From contig OZ018408.1 in NCBI GenBank assembly GCA_963969595.1, positions 45,385,022-45,449,021 of the forward strand: a stretch of DNA of 64,000 nt. Reading direction: 5' to 3'. The translations under genes were made by a program, and so were the position numbers. The notes under the pieces were generated by a model. That model searched no databases. It was not told the origin of the DNA and was given only the letters and a program-made list of their open reading frames with translations. Every line of letters begins with the position of its first letter. The stretch's first letter is position 1. Of the stretch, positions 51,043 to 62,394 are shown piece by piece. Source of the stretch: Neckera pumila (Eukaryota > Streptophyta > Bryopsida > Hypnales > Neckeraceae).

Positions 51043-51756
51043 CCTTTGAAGGACATGAAAGCCCTTTGTGATCATATAGTATATGAATTTGGTGGTATTG
51101 GATGAGAAAAAACATTGACCAAATACTTTTCAATATAAATCTAAAAAATATATAGCTAGAATTTTTAAATCTAATTAGCTTGAATTTTTTTATTATACTT
51201 AGGTATCATATTTTGTTTGTTTGTTTTATTCAATTTGATATGTTGAGATTTAAAAAATTGTGGGCCGTTCAGAGGTGCTTTTGGTACCGCTCAAAAGCTC
51301 TTGGTGAGAGGGATGCACTGACTTTGTTTTGTAGCGTTTGACCTTTGGTGTAAAAGTTATTAAATTTCAAACTTTTATATGGATCAAAAAATGGAATTAA
51401 ACTACCTTTTATTTTTGAAAAAACGTAAATTTTGCATCGCATGTCCAAACGCCACAAAATTGCAAGGCGCTTGCACTCCTTTGTACATAGAACTTTTTAT
51501 TTGCATCAAGAATGCAACTTTTCCCACTGCAACAAAGCCCTTGCATTGCTTCATGTATAAAAAAATTATTTTTGAATTAAATGAAAAATTTCTTTTGCTT
51601 TTATTTTGATTGTGGCAATGCACAAGGACACAATAATAATTATATGTGATAGTTTATAAATAACAATGTATCAAAATTCATATATTAAACCACAATTAAA
51701 GAGTTATAAGGCTAAATACAAGTCACGTATAGAGGGGCCCTAAGGCCCTTTAATGG
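51043..51756. mobile_element. TTAA-flanked element with CCTTTGAAGGACA-type ends
   Basis: TTAA at 51039-51042 then CCTTTGAAGGACATG. The right end is GGCCCTTTAATGG then TTAA at 51757-51760. The ends match only loosely. The interior contains an inverted copy of the dispersed repeat at 5169. A stretch near its left end recurs inverted at about 54600-54660. The sequence right after it (51757-52120) is a fragment related to 30100-30600. Confidence 0.4.
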
Positions 51757-52124
51757 TTAAAAAAAATCTTAATATAATAATTACAAAAAAGCTCACTTTA
51801 CCATGAAATTTTTATAGCAAATAGAGGAAATTATAATGAACATTATGGTGAAGTTTGCATGCTTTTTTTAGTTATACACAAATAAATTCAATAGAGAAAC
51901 ATGTTCCATAGTGCATTTTCAAACTTTAGAAATTCCAACTTCAAATTGCCATAAACAAGTGAATTTGCTCCAAATTTGATGGCCCATAGCTCATTGGAAG
52001 CAGAATTCCCGTGCCCTCACATCTCGTTCACAACTCACAGGCAACTAAGGCTAGGATAGTATTCCAGTCCTCAAAATTCAGTTTAAAAAGACCAAAATTG
52101 GCATGCTCAACGCTAAAGGATTAA

Positions 52125-53018
52125 TCCCTAAAGGACCATTTGTCTGTTTGGGAGACAAATGGAATTTTGGGCAGATACGTTTAGTCTCAATTTTTGTCTT
52201 GATTTTTTAAAACTTATTTTGAAGAAAAATTGATTAGTTGTATGGGATATAATTTTTTATAGTCGGTGCCCGAGAACAAAAATTATGCTCAAATAAGCTC
52301 AAAATAGGAGAAAATAGGGGAGAGGGGTCAGCAAAAAAAATTTGAAAATTTGAAATCTTAAAAGAATTTTTTTTTTCTCATAGATTACATTTTTGTCTGC
52401 ATGAAAAGCTTTGATTCATTCCATTTAGATTTGTTATGAGAAAGTTATAGACAATCTTCTTATTGGAGCAATTAGAGCATCTTTTTGAAAAAATAACTTG
52501 TAGGATTTATTTTTGAATGCAATTATTACAATTTTTCAAAAGGAAAAATTCACATGGTTTAGTTTTTTTGCGAGAACAATCTCACCATTGGGATTATTGC
52601 ATTTGAATTCCATTTTAGAGATATTAATAAATTAGATTTTCCTTCTATCTCATACCTACTTCTATTGAATAATTTTTTAAAGATTAAAAATTAAATTTTT
52701 TTGATTTTTTTTCTCTAGATTCTCAATTCACTTCTCCACCTTAAAGATTTAAAGCTCAAAACTCTGTAGTGCAAAAAATTAAAGTTAAGAAGGTTCAAAG
52801 TCAAATAATCTAGTCCCTACAATGTGTTGAAAATCTTATTTTTTTCACTTTAAACGCAATATCTTGCAATTTGTGTGATTAAAAATTCTAAAGTTGTTTC
52901 CACACATTCTCATACAGTCATACTAGTTAGTAAGATCCCATGGTTAGATGTGCAAATAAAGTAATTTTCAATTTTGAGTACTTTTTAGCAAAAAAAAAAA
53001 GCCTTGGTCCTTTAGTGG
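52125..53018 (+). mobile_element. TTAA-flanked piggyBac-like element (group C, copy 2)
   Basis: TTAA at 52121-52124 then TCCCTAAAGGACC. The right end is GGTCCTTTAGTGG then TTAA at 53019-53022. The terminal inverted repeats match at 11 of 13 positions. It is 894 bp and collinear with 9440-10360. No transposase frame. Confidence 0.8.
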
Positions 53019-53022
53019 TTAA

Positions 53023-54842
53023 TGTTCTTATAAATAAGGCATCAAATTCTTGAAAAACAATTTGAAATTGAAATTATTTGGTATAAAATGTCAATTATGA
53101 TAACCAAATCTGGGATGCAAGATATATATGTTTGTATTATTGGATAAGGCAAGAGCATCTATTTCCGTTACTTGAAGCAATTCTGCATGATTATTTGAAG
53201 TAAAATCAACAAATGAAATTATTTTTAACACCTTTGCAATTGAAAATCATGAATTTTCCAAAATCAAATGATAATTTTTTGAATATGTATGAATGTGCTA
53301 TAAATTTGCAATCGTTCAAACACATGATGACTCGAATCTGTTTTTTACATTCATATATGCAAGCTGTATATTTTGGATTTTCTATATTTATATAATTTGA
53401 AAATGGGTTTAGAATACAATGATGGAAATAAGTGCTTCAATATCATCTTCTCTGGGGACTACTGTGGCCTTAAGATAAAGAGAATGGAACGGATTGATTT
53501 CACCTTAAAATTGGATTTCCCAAAAGAATATATAAATGTGTTTTCAACATTGTATTGTATATTAACATTAAGTAAAGTAGATGAAAAATGATTGCATCTA
53601 TCAATTGTATTTGGTCATACTTTTTTTTGTTGGAGATGATGATGCTGAGTTAGAAGGGACCTATCACTAGTAGAAAACCGGGCCTGATCTGTTGTTTTGG
53701 TCGCGTTGATCATCAACGTGACCAAAACAACAGATTGGGCCTAGTTTTCTACTAGTATATGAGAGAAGAAAATAATTGCCTCTATCAATTGTATTTGGTC
53801 GTACTTTTTTTTATTGGAGGTGATGATGGTGAGTTAGAAGGCACCCATGAGAGAAGAAAATATAAGGGAGTTCTTAGCAAAATAATCATATGACACTTAA
53901 ATAAAAAGAATAAAAAAACAATTGCCTCCACTTGCAGTCTATTCCATCTTTTTTGTTGGACGTAACATGGATATTAGGAAATTCAAAGGAAATAAAAATC
54001 TGAAGGTGTTCTTAGAAACCATGTGATACTACATAAAATTATAGATGAAAAACAATCACCGAGATCTATGTGCATTTGGTCGTACCTTTTTTTGTTAGAT
54101 GTAACCATGAGAAGTGGGGAGCCACAATTATAGAAAATGTAAAGTAGGAGGTGGTAGGTGGGCTCATGCTCTAAAAGCAATTGCTAGTATAAAGGTGCAT
54201 ATTGCATTCTTTAATGTATCTAAGGTAAACATAGCAAGGTGAAGATACTTTTAGAGGCTTATGTGATTCCAACTTCAAAATCTATAACTAATTCTTTAAA
54301 AATCAAAGTTGATGATTCTATATATTCTACTAATAAATGTTTCCAAAGATCACACTTTCATATATTGAATTAAAATTTATTGGTCACTTTACGCATTGCC
54401 TACCTTAAGGATGTTGATAACAAATCATATAACATTTATTCCTTGAGAAGCCCTTGGAGTCTCTAAATACAACCTTATTTAGCGTGATGATTCTTCAATT
54501 GTGGTTTTAATGTATGAATTATTTTACATTGTTATGTACGCACTATCGTCATCATTATTTTATTTTGTACTAAAAAGTATTTGGTCATTGTTTTTTTGAT
54601 CAAATACCACCAAATTCATAATATATTGTATAGAAGCAAAGGGCTTTCAGACTCTTGTAGGATTAATAAAATGGACAAAAAATAATCACCTACACTTTGT
54701 ACCACATTTTTTTTGTTAGATGAGACTATGGCAAGTAGAGATCTCAAGCAAAAAGAAAATGTAGGGATGTTTTTATCTAATTGTAAGACACTTGGTGAAG
54801 TGGATGAAAAGCATATTAAAATAGTCACTACAATTAAGTTGC
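53023..54842. other. AT-rich intergenic sequence with short imperfect repeats
   Basis: Segments containing TTTGGTCGTACTTTTTTT or close variants recur several times between 53610 and 54780, each followed by a TTGGAGATGATGATGG-like stretch. They look like degenerate tandem units. Apart from the 93-bp CACTA element no gene is seen. Confidence 0.5.
53665..53757. mobile_element. 93-bp palindromic CACTA-type MITE
   Basis: Starts CACTAGTAGAAAACCGGGCC and ends with the near-perfect inverse GGGCCTAGTTTTCTACTAGTA. The middle is also palindromic (TGTTGTTTTGGTC...GACCAAAACAACA), so the whole element can fold into one hairpin. A 3-bp duplication, TAT, flanks it on both sides (53662-53664 and 53758-53760). 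CACTA ends and a 3-bp TSD define the CACTA (En/Spm) class. Confidence 0.85.
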
Positions 54843-54846
54843 TTAA

Positions 54847-55248
54847 CTTCTAAAACACCAATGTCCCTTAGATTTGAACAGATGGATTTCGGACATTTAG
54901 TTTATAGTAGACATCAAGTTACTTCTAGAATTTTTTGTTAGTGAACCTAACATCATATATTTATGAGTGGTCAAAATCTTCATTTTTGTGTAAACCAAAA
55001 AATTTACTCTAAGAAGGCCCCAAAAGTCCGCTAACCTTGTTTTGCAAGAATGAAAAAAAGTTTTTTTTTTCACTTCAAACATTATAATCTTTCAATCTAC
55101 GTGGTCAAGTGGGTTGAAATTTTTTCTACTCTCTAGTAAAATACTCTATTTCAATTTTTTACAGTTGAAGTTTAAAAAAAAATTCAATTTTCATTTTTGA
55201 ATTTTTGACAATGTCTCCCTGAAAAAAAAAACTTGGTCTTTTTAGGAG
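54847..55248. mobile_element. TTAA-flanked piggyBac-like element (group K)
   Basis: TTAA at 54843-54846 then CTTCTAAAACACC. The right end is GGTCTTTTTAGGAG then TTAA at 55249-55252. A stretch around ATAATCTTTCAATCTA resembles the group E interior, so K may be a distant relative of E. 402 bp, non-coding. Confidence 0.55.
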
Positions 55249-55401
55249 TTAAATTCTTACCTTGATAATGAGAGCTTGCAATACTTGTCAACAACGCAAG
55301 CTCACAAAGAGAGCTTGTGAGGAACATGTATTTTGAGCGCACAACTCTCAGAAAAAATTCATACTTCCTTCCAATGTTGGCGATCTCACCACCAGCCAGC
55401 T

Positions 55402-55755
55402 CATTTGAGAAAAATTCAGCCCTTTACAGGGCTGTCCAAAGTTGACATGCCATATTATTCTTTGCATAGCATGTCAACTTCAAAATTGCTCTTGGTCAGC
55501 AGCCAAAGTCTCTGAATGCTCGCCGGAGTAGTGAAGTCCCGCAAAAAAATAAAAAAATAATTTTTAAAATTTTTAAAGATTTTTCTTAAGATTTTTTTTT
55601 TAATTTGGAATTTTGGGTTCCTGCGCCTCTGCTGCTGCAGTTTCAGCAAGGTAGAAATAGAGAGAAAATGTTTTTTTGAGCAAAATAAAAGCAAATTTCA
55701 GGGTACCTTGGAGGGCTGTGGAGCAGCCCTCCGGAGGCTTGAAATTCCCTCCAAT
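55402..55755 (+). mobile_element. CATTAGAG element, copy 1
   Basis: One of three collinear copies of a repeat of about 360 bp with imperfect terminal inverted repeats of the CATTAGAGAAAATTTCAG type. Inner marks are a foldback around TTGACATGCC...GCATGTCAACTT near the left end, and GGAGGGCTGTGGAGCAGCCC near the right. The middle contains GCTGCTGCAGTTTCAGCAAG. No TSD could be fixed. Confidence 0.75.
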
Positions 55756-56491
55756 GGATGTCTTCATTAGCGTATTTGTGGGGCAATTTCTTTTTTGGAT
55801 GTGGCAAAAAGGTGAATAAAGTGTAGAAATTTTCTGCTACAGCAGCACCTCAATAGTGAAGATAAATTTCTACCTCCATCCCAAAATAATCTTCATATTG
55901 GACAAAATGTTTTAGACTAAGGCTAAAAATAACATTTTAAAAATCAATTTTGTGCTATAAATAGAATTTGATACACTTTTAGTATTCTTGAAATTTTTGA
56001 GTTTCAAAGCCTTTTTCAAAGTCTAGTTTTGGAATATTGAAAAGCAGAACTTTTTGGACATTTGCAAGGGGGACCACTAGTCAATTAGTTGAATTTGAAT
56101 TTGGCATTGAGCAGGCATTTAGTATATGTCCAAGACCATGTGTGGCCCTTTGTTTTGCTTCCCAAAGCTTAATCTCCTTTAATTAGACAATATTCAAAGA
56201 GATGCAAAAAATGAGAATGAACAATATTGAGTGACACCTTTAGTCATTTTAGTTGTCTTTTTATTAATGATTGTATGGATGGAGGAGGAACTACTTGGCT
56301 TGGATTAAAACAATGAAGCTATGTGGCAAGAAAGGTACCTTTCTTCAACAATTTGACAACATTTGGCTCTAGTGGCAAGCGTCTTTGGCAACCCTCTTTT
56401 CAATGAATTGGAAGTTGGCTCACCCCAAGATTGGTACTTTCAACTAATGCGGCAAAAGGTCCCACTAGATCACGAGGTACCTAATAGCAGG

Positions 56492-56856
56492 CACTAGAGA
56501 AAATTTCAGGCCTTTGGAGGGCTGCTCCATAGCCCTCCAAGGTACCCTGAAATTTACTTTTTTTTTGCTCAAAAATTTGTTTTCCCCTATTTCCGCCCTG
56601 CTAAAACTGCAACAGCAGTGGCGCAGGAACCCCAAATTCCAAATAAAAAATTATTCAAAATAAAAAAACAAAAAAACAACCTTTAATCTTAAATGAATAT
56701 TCAAAAAAAAAATCTGTAGAATTTGACTGCTCTGGCGAGCAGTCAGAGACTCTGACTACTCACCAAGAGCATTTTCGAAGTTGACAGGCCATGCAAGTAA
56801 TAGCATGGCATGTCAACTTTGGACGGCCCTCCAAAGGGCTAATTTTTTCTCTAATG
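56492..56856 (-). mobile_element. CATTAGAG element, copy 2 (inverted)
   Basis: Same structure as 55402-55755 but reversed. GGGCTGCTCCATAGCCCTCC comes first, and the TGACATGCC foldback comes last, next to a CTCTAATG end. Class unknown. Confidence 0.75.
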
Positions 56857-57185
56857 CTTCACTTGATATTGTGGTTTGACTTCAGACTTGTAGTCTCTTG
56901 CCCTGGTTATTTTTTTTTATTTAAATGCTTTGAAAATGTCTTAAAAGTTATAAAAATCTCCACTAAGGACGTAGTCCTTTGGTCCTATGTACTTTTTATT
57001 TATCAATGGAATCTGTCCATGTGTTTCAAATGGGGACCCCCCCCCCAAAAAAAAATTTTGAAAACACGCAAACAATCTATTGAATTGAAACTAAAACTTG
57101 AGGAAGGATAGAAAACACTCATTCACGAGATTAAAAAAATCAATAGCACACACAACATTGAAGGATAGGAGTCTAAGCATGCGGG

Positions 57186-57345
57186 CACTACAAGGGAGCA
57201 GTGTCAATTGGGACATTTTTTTGTCAATTTGGACATTATTTTGTCAATTTTTTGTCAATTTGGACATTTTTTTGACATGATTCTATCAGTTCGGACATTT
57301 TAGTCAATTAGGACATGTCAATTCGGACACTGTTTTCTTGTAGTG
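57186..57345. mobile_element. 160-bp CACTA-type MITE with internal repeats
   Basis: CACTACAAGGGAGCAGTGTC at the left and the inverse GACACTGTTTTCTTGTAGTG at the right are terminal inverted repeats. GGG flanks both sides as a 3-bp target duplication (57183-57185, 57346-57348). The interior is made of repeats of GTCAATTTGGACATTTTT. Confidence 0.85.
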
Positions 57346-57351
57346 GGGGGT

Positions 57352-57713
57352 CATTAGAGAAATTTTCAGCTCTAAAGAGGGCCGTCCGAAGTTGACATGC
57401 CATGCTATTGTTTGCATGGCCTGTCAACTTTGAAATTGCTCTTGGTGAGCAATCAAAGTCTCTGACTACTTGCCGAGTTGCTGGAGTAGTCAAGTCCCGC
57501 AGAATTTTTTTATTTTTTTTATTTTTTTTATTTTTTTTAAATTGATTTTTTTTTTTTATATTTGGAATTTTGGGTTCGTGCGCCACTGCTGCTGCAGTTT
57601 CAGCAAGGCGGAAATAGGGGGAAAACGATTTTTTGAGCAAAATAAAAGCAAATTTCATGGTACTTCGGAGGGCTGTGGAGCAGCCCTCCAAAGGCCTGAA
57701 ATTTCCTCTAATG
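57352..57713 (+). mobile_element. CATTAGAG element, copy 3
   Basis: Best-preserved copy, from CATTAGAGAAATTTTCAG to CTGAAATTTCCTCTAATG. It starts only a few bases after the CACTA MITE at 57186-57345. No clear target-site duplication. Confidence 0.78.
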
Positions 57714-57903
57714 GAATTGACCCACTTGCTTGGCCCCTTGGAAAAATGCTGAATTTTTTAATTTTTCGCGCATGATAAAATTTGCAAATTTTGAATTCAT
57801 ATTTGCAATCAAAGGCCCCAAACAATCTGGAAGAAGTGTACAAGGTAAATTAATCAAGCACAAAATACGTTTTTTTTTTAACTTGTACCTTTGGAATGAC
57901 TTG

Positions 57904-59220
57904 CACTAGAAGAAAAATGTGTCCGGCACAACCAGCTACTATGCAACTAGTGTCCTATACAACTATCTTGCGACTATAATCCTCTCTATTGGCACCAAAT
58001 CTAACTTCATTGTCTTATTTTGTTGTTTTACAGCATTGATACATTGTTTTAGTTGCAAAAAAGTCAATCTATAGTTGCCCAAAACGACTAGAAAACAACT
58101 AGAAAAAGATTGCAACTGTAAACTAACCAAAGTTCTTTAGTAGTTGCTTTCTAGTCGCTTTCTAGTCGTACACTAGTTGTTTTCTAGTCATTTTCTACAC
58201 TACTAGCAATTTAGCTTTTCTGTTGATTTGATTGTGTAGATTTGATTCACTTTTCTATTGATTTGGAGAGTGATTTGTTGATTTTAGAAGAAATCAATAG
58301 AAAAGTGAACCAAATGAATGCCACCAAATCAACCAAAAAATTGAATTTTCTAAGTGAAAAACTAGTCGTTTCTTAGTTGCTTTTAAGTTGTATACTAGTT
58401 GTTTCTTAGTTGTTTTCTAGTCATTTTCTAGTTGTTTCATAGTTGCTTCTAGAGTTCATTACCATTTGACTTATATCATTTGTCCCATATCAATTGTAAA
58501 GACTACCATTAGATTGGACATATAAGACTTATAAGTTGTTTTAGTCTTATACAATTAATTTTTTGATTTAATTCTAAGATTTCTATGATTTGTAGATATC
58601 TACAGAGTATCAGTTTCTATAATTTATAGATTTCTACAATCTATAGAAATCCAAAATATTTAAAATCCAAGAAATTTTAAAATCTATAAAATTACAAGGT
58701 TTCCTAACCGATGAAATCTATTAAATATCAATATTTAAATTTTTGAAATTTAGGAATAATATAGATTCGGAATTTTGAAATCTAAAAAAAGATAGATTTG
58801 AAATTCTAAAATCTAGAAGAAAGGTAGATCTGGAAAATCTAGAGAAAAGGTAATTCTGAAAAATCTAGAAGAAAGGTAGATCTGAAAAATCTAGAAAAAA
58901 GGTAATTCTGAAAAATCTAGAAGAAAGGTAGATCTGAAAAATCTAGCAAAATGGTAATTTTGAAAAATCTAGAAGAATGGTAGATCTGAAAAATCTAGAA
59001 GAAAGATAATTTTGAAATTTTGAAATCTACAAATCAATGAAAATCAATGAAAATAATATTCTAAAACAAACAAGTCGCATATGAGATGGTGTCTACAGCA
59101 ACTACAAGTCTATCGAGAAGTCTCCACATTATCACCAGTCGCAAAGTAGACACAAGTGTCCTATGCGATTGAAAACTAGTTGCATAGTGTAGTTGCAAAA
59201 ACCCTCATTTCCTTCTAGTG
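57904..59220. mobile_element. Non-autonomous CACTA (En/Spm) element, 1.3 kb
   Basis: Left end CACTAGAAGAAAAATG, right end CATTTCCTTCTAGTG. TTG is duplicated at both sides (57901-57903, 59221-59223). Many short CTAGTTG/CTAGTCG motifs crowd both subterminal regions (57930-58450 and 59060-59200), as expected for transposase-binding sites of CACTA elements. The middle (about 58790-59010) is a minisatellite of AAATCTAGAAGAAAGGTA and AATCTGAAA-like units. No coding frame. Confidence 0.85.
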
Positions 59221-59338
59221 TTGGAGCCATTGGAGAAACCGAGTGAGGGGGCTACTGTTCAACCCCACAGGTACCAACGACCGAGAAAATTAGATTTAGG
59301 TGGGAGGGCTTCGTGAGAGAGGCTCCTTGAACTACCGA

Positions 59339-59480
59339 TAAGGTATGTGCACCTAAAAGAGACACTTTCCTAATTGCAACACCTATCTACAATTGTCCAA
59401 GATTTCAAGCTTGGACTCTCGGACAGATGTAGATAGGAGTTAGAATTAGGAAAGTGTCTCTTTTAGGTGCACATACCTTA
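59339..59480. mobile_element. 142-bp hairpin MITE
   Basis: TAAGGTATGTGCACCTAAAA at the left and its exact inverse at the right begin arms of about 50 bp that are almost perfectly complementary. No target duplication could be recognised, so the class is open. Confidence 0.7.
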
Positions 59481-59624
59481 GTTTAGACACAACCCCAGCC
59501 ATTATTGTTGTTGAACACAACCGAGTAAATTAGGGTTTCATTGGCACTAGATAACTTTCATCCATAGGATTAGATTAGGGCTAGAACCTTTTGTATATAA
59601 TCTAGACTGAAGCTCTGGCTAATC

Positions 59625-59776
59625 CACAGGAAGAACGGGAGGCGTTACCCTCCTTGGTAATCTTTCCTAGGGTGAAAGATTACCCTAAGACTAGGGTTTA
59701 AGAAAGTCAGGTGTGTGTGAAAAAACACCCTAGGAATGATTACCTGGGAGGGTAACACCTCCCCGTTCTTCCTGTG
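59625..59776. mobile_element. 152-bp hairpin MITE with 3-bp TSD
   Basis: CACAGGAAGAACGGGAGG and the inverse CCTCCCCGTTCTTCCTGTG start long complementary arms (about 45 bp with few mismatches and small gaps). ATC flanks both sides (59622-59624 and 59777-59779). The TSD length fits a CACTA- or Harbinger-type element. The CACAG terminus does not decide between them. Confidence 0.75.
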
Positions 59777-60107
59777 ATCAGTGATCAGTTCAGTCTTTTA
59801 TCTTATCAACCACCTGTTGTTTGTCATAGCACTTCGTTTCTACAATCGTCATTTTGTGCTCGTCGTACGCGTGGTTTTCTCCAGGTTCAAGGCCTTGTCC
59901 CTCTCACAACTCCTCAACGTACTGGCTGCGAAGGGAGACAGCATGGAAGCCCTTGAGTTGGAGAATTGGAATCACAGTGAGCGGCTTATAATTAATTATT
60001 GACGATGGAGCTCTTGAAATTCCAATTGGAACAGGTACACTTGCTATAGTCGATTTTAGATTGTACAACAGGTAACTGTCAGTTGGGAGTGGCAGACGGG
60101 TGCTAAC

Positions 60108-60235
60108 CAGGGCTTTTTTTTTTGCGAAATTTCGCCAGTTCTGACAGAAAGCAACAAATGCATTCTCGTCCCTCCAAATTTAATGCTATCCGGTGCTGCC
60201 AGAGCACAGCTTCTACAGTGGGGAAAAAAGCCCTG
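60108..60235. mobile_element. 128-bp hAT-type MITE
   Basis: Starts CAGGGCTTTTTTT and ends with the inverse AAAAAAGCCCTG. The eight bases GTGCTAAC are exactly duplicated on both sides (60100-60107 and 60236-60243). CAGGG-type ends with an 8-bp duplication are diagnostic of hAT elements. The perfect TSD points to a fairly recent insertion. Confidence 0.92.
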
Positions 60236-60611
60236 GTGCTAACACATGGAGGCGCTTTGTGTAGATCGTTTTAGAGAGTGAAGAGAAGTCAAACACGGAG
60301 GGGTGAGTATCCGTGAGCAAAACTGGATCAGCAGTTGCAACATTTCTTTATGGAGGCACGTACAAACCCGTCCGTCTTTTACTTCTCTACACTCTCTGCG
60401 ATCTGAGGAACAAACTCTACGGTCTGAGGTCTGAGCTGGAGGTGCACAAGGTTCAACCGTGGGTTCGGAATGTGCATGTTGTGTTTCTGTGTGTGTCAAT
60501 CCAGTCGGGTTCGCACAACCAGTAGGTCGATCGATTCCTCAATGGACTGGATTGAAGTTCTGTAAAACATTTGGGGTGCAGGCGACGAAAGAGGAGCTCG
60601 AATCGACGCGG

Positions 60612-60704
60612 GCACCAGCCTCTAAGCTGATTTGAAGTTTCTTAGTTAGTGCTCGAAGCGACGCAAATCTAACGAAGAAATTCCAAATCAACTTAGAGCT
60701 AGTG
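60612..60704. repeat. Foldback sequence, copy 1 of a tandem pair
   Basis: GCACCAGCCTCTAAGCTGAT can pair with ATCAACTTAGAGCTAGTG near the end, and pairing continues inward through TTTGAAGTTTCTT. The result is an imperfect stem of about 35 bp with a loop of about 25 nt. It may be a miRNA-like precursor or a MITE remnant. Confidence 0.6.
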
Positions 60705-60722
60705 GAGCTCAAATCGATGCGG

Positions 60723-60816
60723 GCACCAGCCTCTAAGTTGATTTGAAGTTTCTTCGTCAGAGCTCAAATCGACGCAAATCTAACAAAGAAACTCTAAATC
60801 AACTGAGAGCTGGTGC
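60723..60816. repeat. Foldback sequence, copy 2 of a tandem pair
   Basis: Second copy, 111 bp downstream, with better pairing: GCACCAGC with GCTGGTGC, then CTCTAAGTTGATTT with AAATCAACTGAGAG. Several differences from copy 1 preserve or improve the stem. Confidence 0.65.
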
Positions 60817-61530
60817 TCAGGTTAAATTTCAGCTCGACGTCGTTGGTGTTCTAAGCAACAAGTGTATAGTTTATTTTATCGCTTGGAGCTATTCTTTTTT
60901 GCATGAAGTAGACCAAGCTGGGAACTTAGCTTGATGACGCCGGGCCAGCAGAGGATGGAGAAGCTCTCGGCGAAGGAAGAAGAGCGGAAATCGTGTGCCA
61001 AACACTATGAAAGCGGAAGATGTCTCATTCGAATAGCTAGCTCCAGTAAGCGCAAGGTGAAAATATCGAAGGTGGGACTGGCTGGGAAGGGAGACAACAC
61101 CGGCCATCCTACATGGAAGCGCTGGAAGAGATGTCGATTAAGGGCTGTTCAGACTACGACAGAGAAGTGCACTGGTCAATCAAGAGGTTTTGGCCAGTAC
61201 ATAGTTATTTGAAGCAACAACTGGATGTTGGAGAAGATGGAAAGGCAATAAAATAATGTCTTAAAAAGTTTTGACTGGGTGTAGTATAAACAACAACAAT
61301 GAAGCATGTGCTACAAGTACACAATACACTATTTGTTTTTCCAAGCACATCACCCAATGCATGTTTTGAATACATTGTTTGTTTTTCCAAGCACATTACC
61401 CAAGGCATGTTTTTAAAGGAAAAAATCCCAATAGTCAATTCAAAGATTTTGTCTTTATTCATAGTTACCAACAAAAAATTCATAAAAAAAATTATTTCTC
61501 ATAATTTTTACAATAATTAGAATAGAAGCC

Positions 61531-61784
61531 TACACAAAATAGTGAAATTAAGTTGCCTTGTCAATTAGGTTGCCTTACTTGAGATAAATTATCTCATAAA
61601 TCAATGCTTGTTCCACATGGAGGCGCATACCACTATCTAAACCAAGCCTTGAACTAATGCACAAATCTATGTCATATACATGGCTCTGGATTGAATGCAT
61701 CATTGTACAAAAGCAGTGAATATTTCTGTAGTGTGAACTGTCAAGAAATTAGTGTGGGGCAACCTAATTTCACTATTTTGTGTA
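61531..61784. mobile_element. 254-bp terminal-inverted-repeat MITE
   Basis: TACACAAAATAGTGAAATTA then AGTTGCC at the left, and the inverse GGCAACC then TAATTTCACTATTTTGTGTA at the right, match over 27 bp with one mismatch. If the outer TA is the target duplication it would be a Tc1/mariner-like MITE. A solo left end occurs at about 8940-8970. Confidence 0.65.
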
Positions 61785-61789
61785 ATGTA

Positions 61790-62394
61790 TATAATGAATA
61801 GACTGAACACATTGGGCAAACTCAAATAAAGAGCCCCAGTATGTTCTCACGTTGTTCCCATCGTGTTCTCATGTCTGTTCCCATCATAGGGAACGGGAAG
61901 GCAAGTTCTTTCTCGTCTCATCTTCCTTACGTGAAGAACATCTCCTTGCCTCGGCTGATTTGGCATTGAGATTCTCTACAGCCACATGGTCCTGCCATCA
62001 TTCCCCATTACACTTTGAAATGGATTGAGAAACGCTCAAGACAACATCCTGCCTCATAGAGAAAAATATGTGAGTGAACTCTTGCACTCCTCTGTCGCTA
62101 GTGTCAGCTCCCACGACCGCTGGATGAAACCTGACACCCAGGGTCTAATATACAGTAGAACGTTCCCCAAAATGCTCACATACACTTAAACCCGGTCATG
62201 TTGCAAGCCGGACCCAGAGCTACCAGTAAGTTAATCGAACTTTGGAACAGAAGCACAAAATCAGAGAAAAGTGAACACATGAATGCTAGCGCGGAGAAGA
62301 TGGAACTGCCAACAGAAGACCCGGCTCAGTCTGGGCACAGTTTCTTTGGTGAAACGGAGACCATAAATGTAACAAATATAAAGAACCGCATCAT
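61790..62394. other. Downstream flank of the histone-fold gene
   Basis: About 600 bp containing the likely 3' untranslated region of the minus-strand gene. The + strand open frame at 62198-62449 overlaps its last exon and is not supported. Confidence 0.45.

Larger units (their letters stand above)
59781..61250. other. GC-moderate region, possible unrecognised transcript
   Basis: Composition is gene-like compared with the AT-rich surroundings. Open frames are short: 73 codons at 59781-60002, 86 on minus at 60239-60499 and 93 on + at 60931-61212. None resembles a known protein, and I could not join them into a convincing spliced gene. It contains the hAT MITE and a tandem pair of foldbacks. 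Confidence 0.35.
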
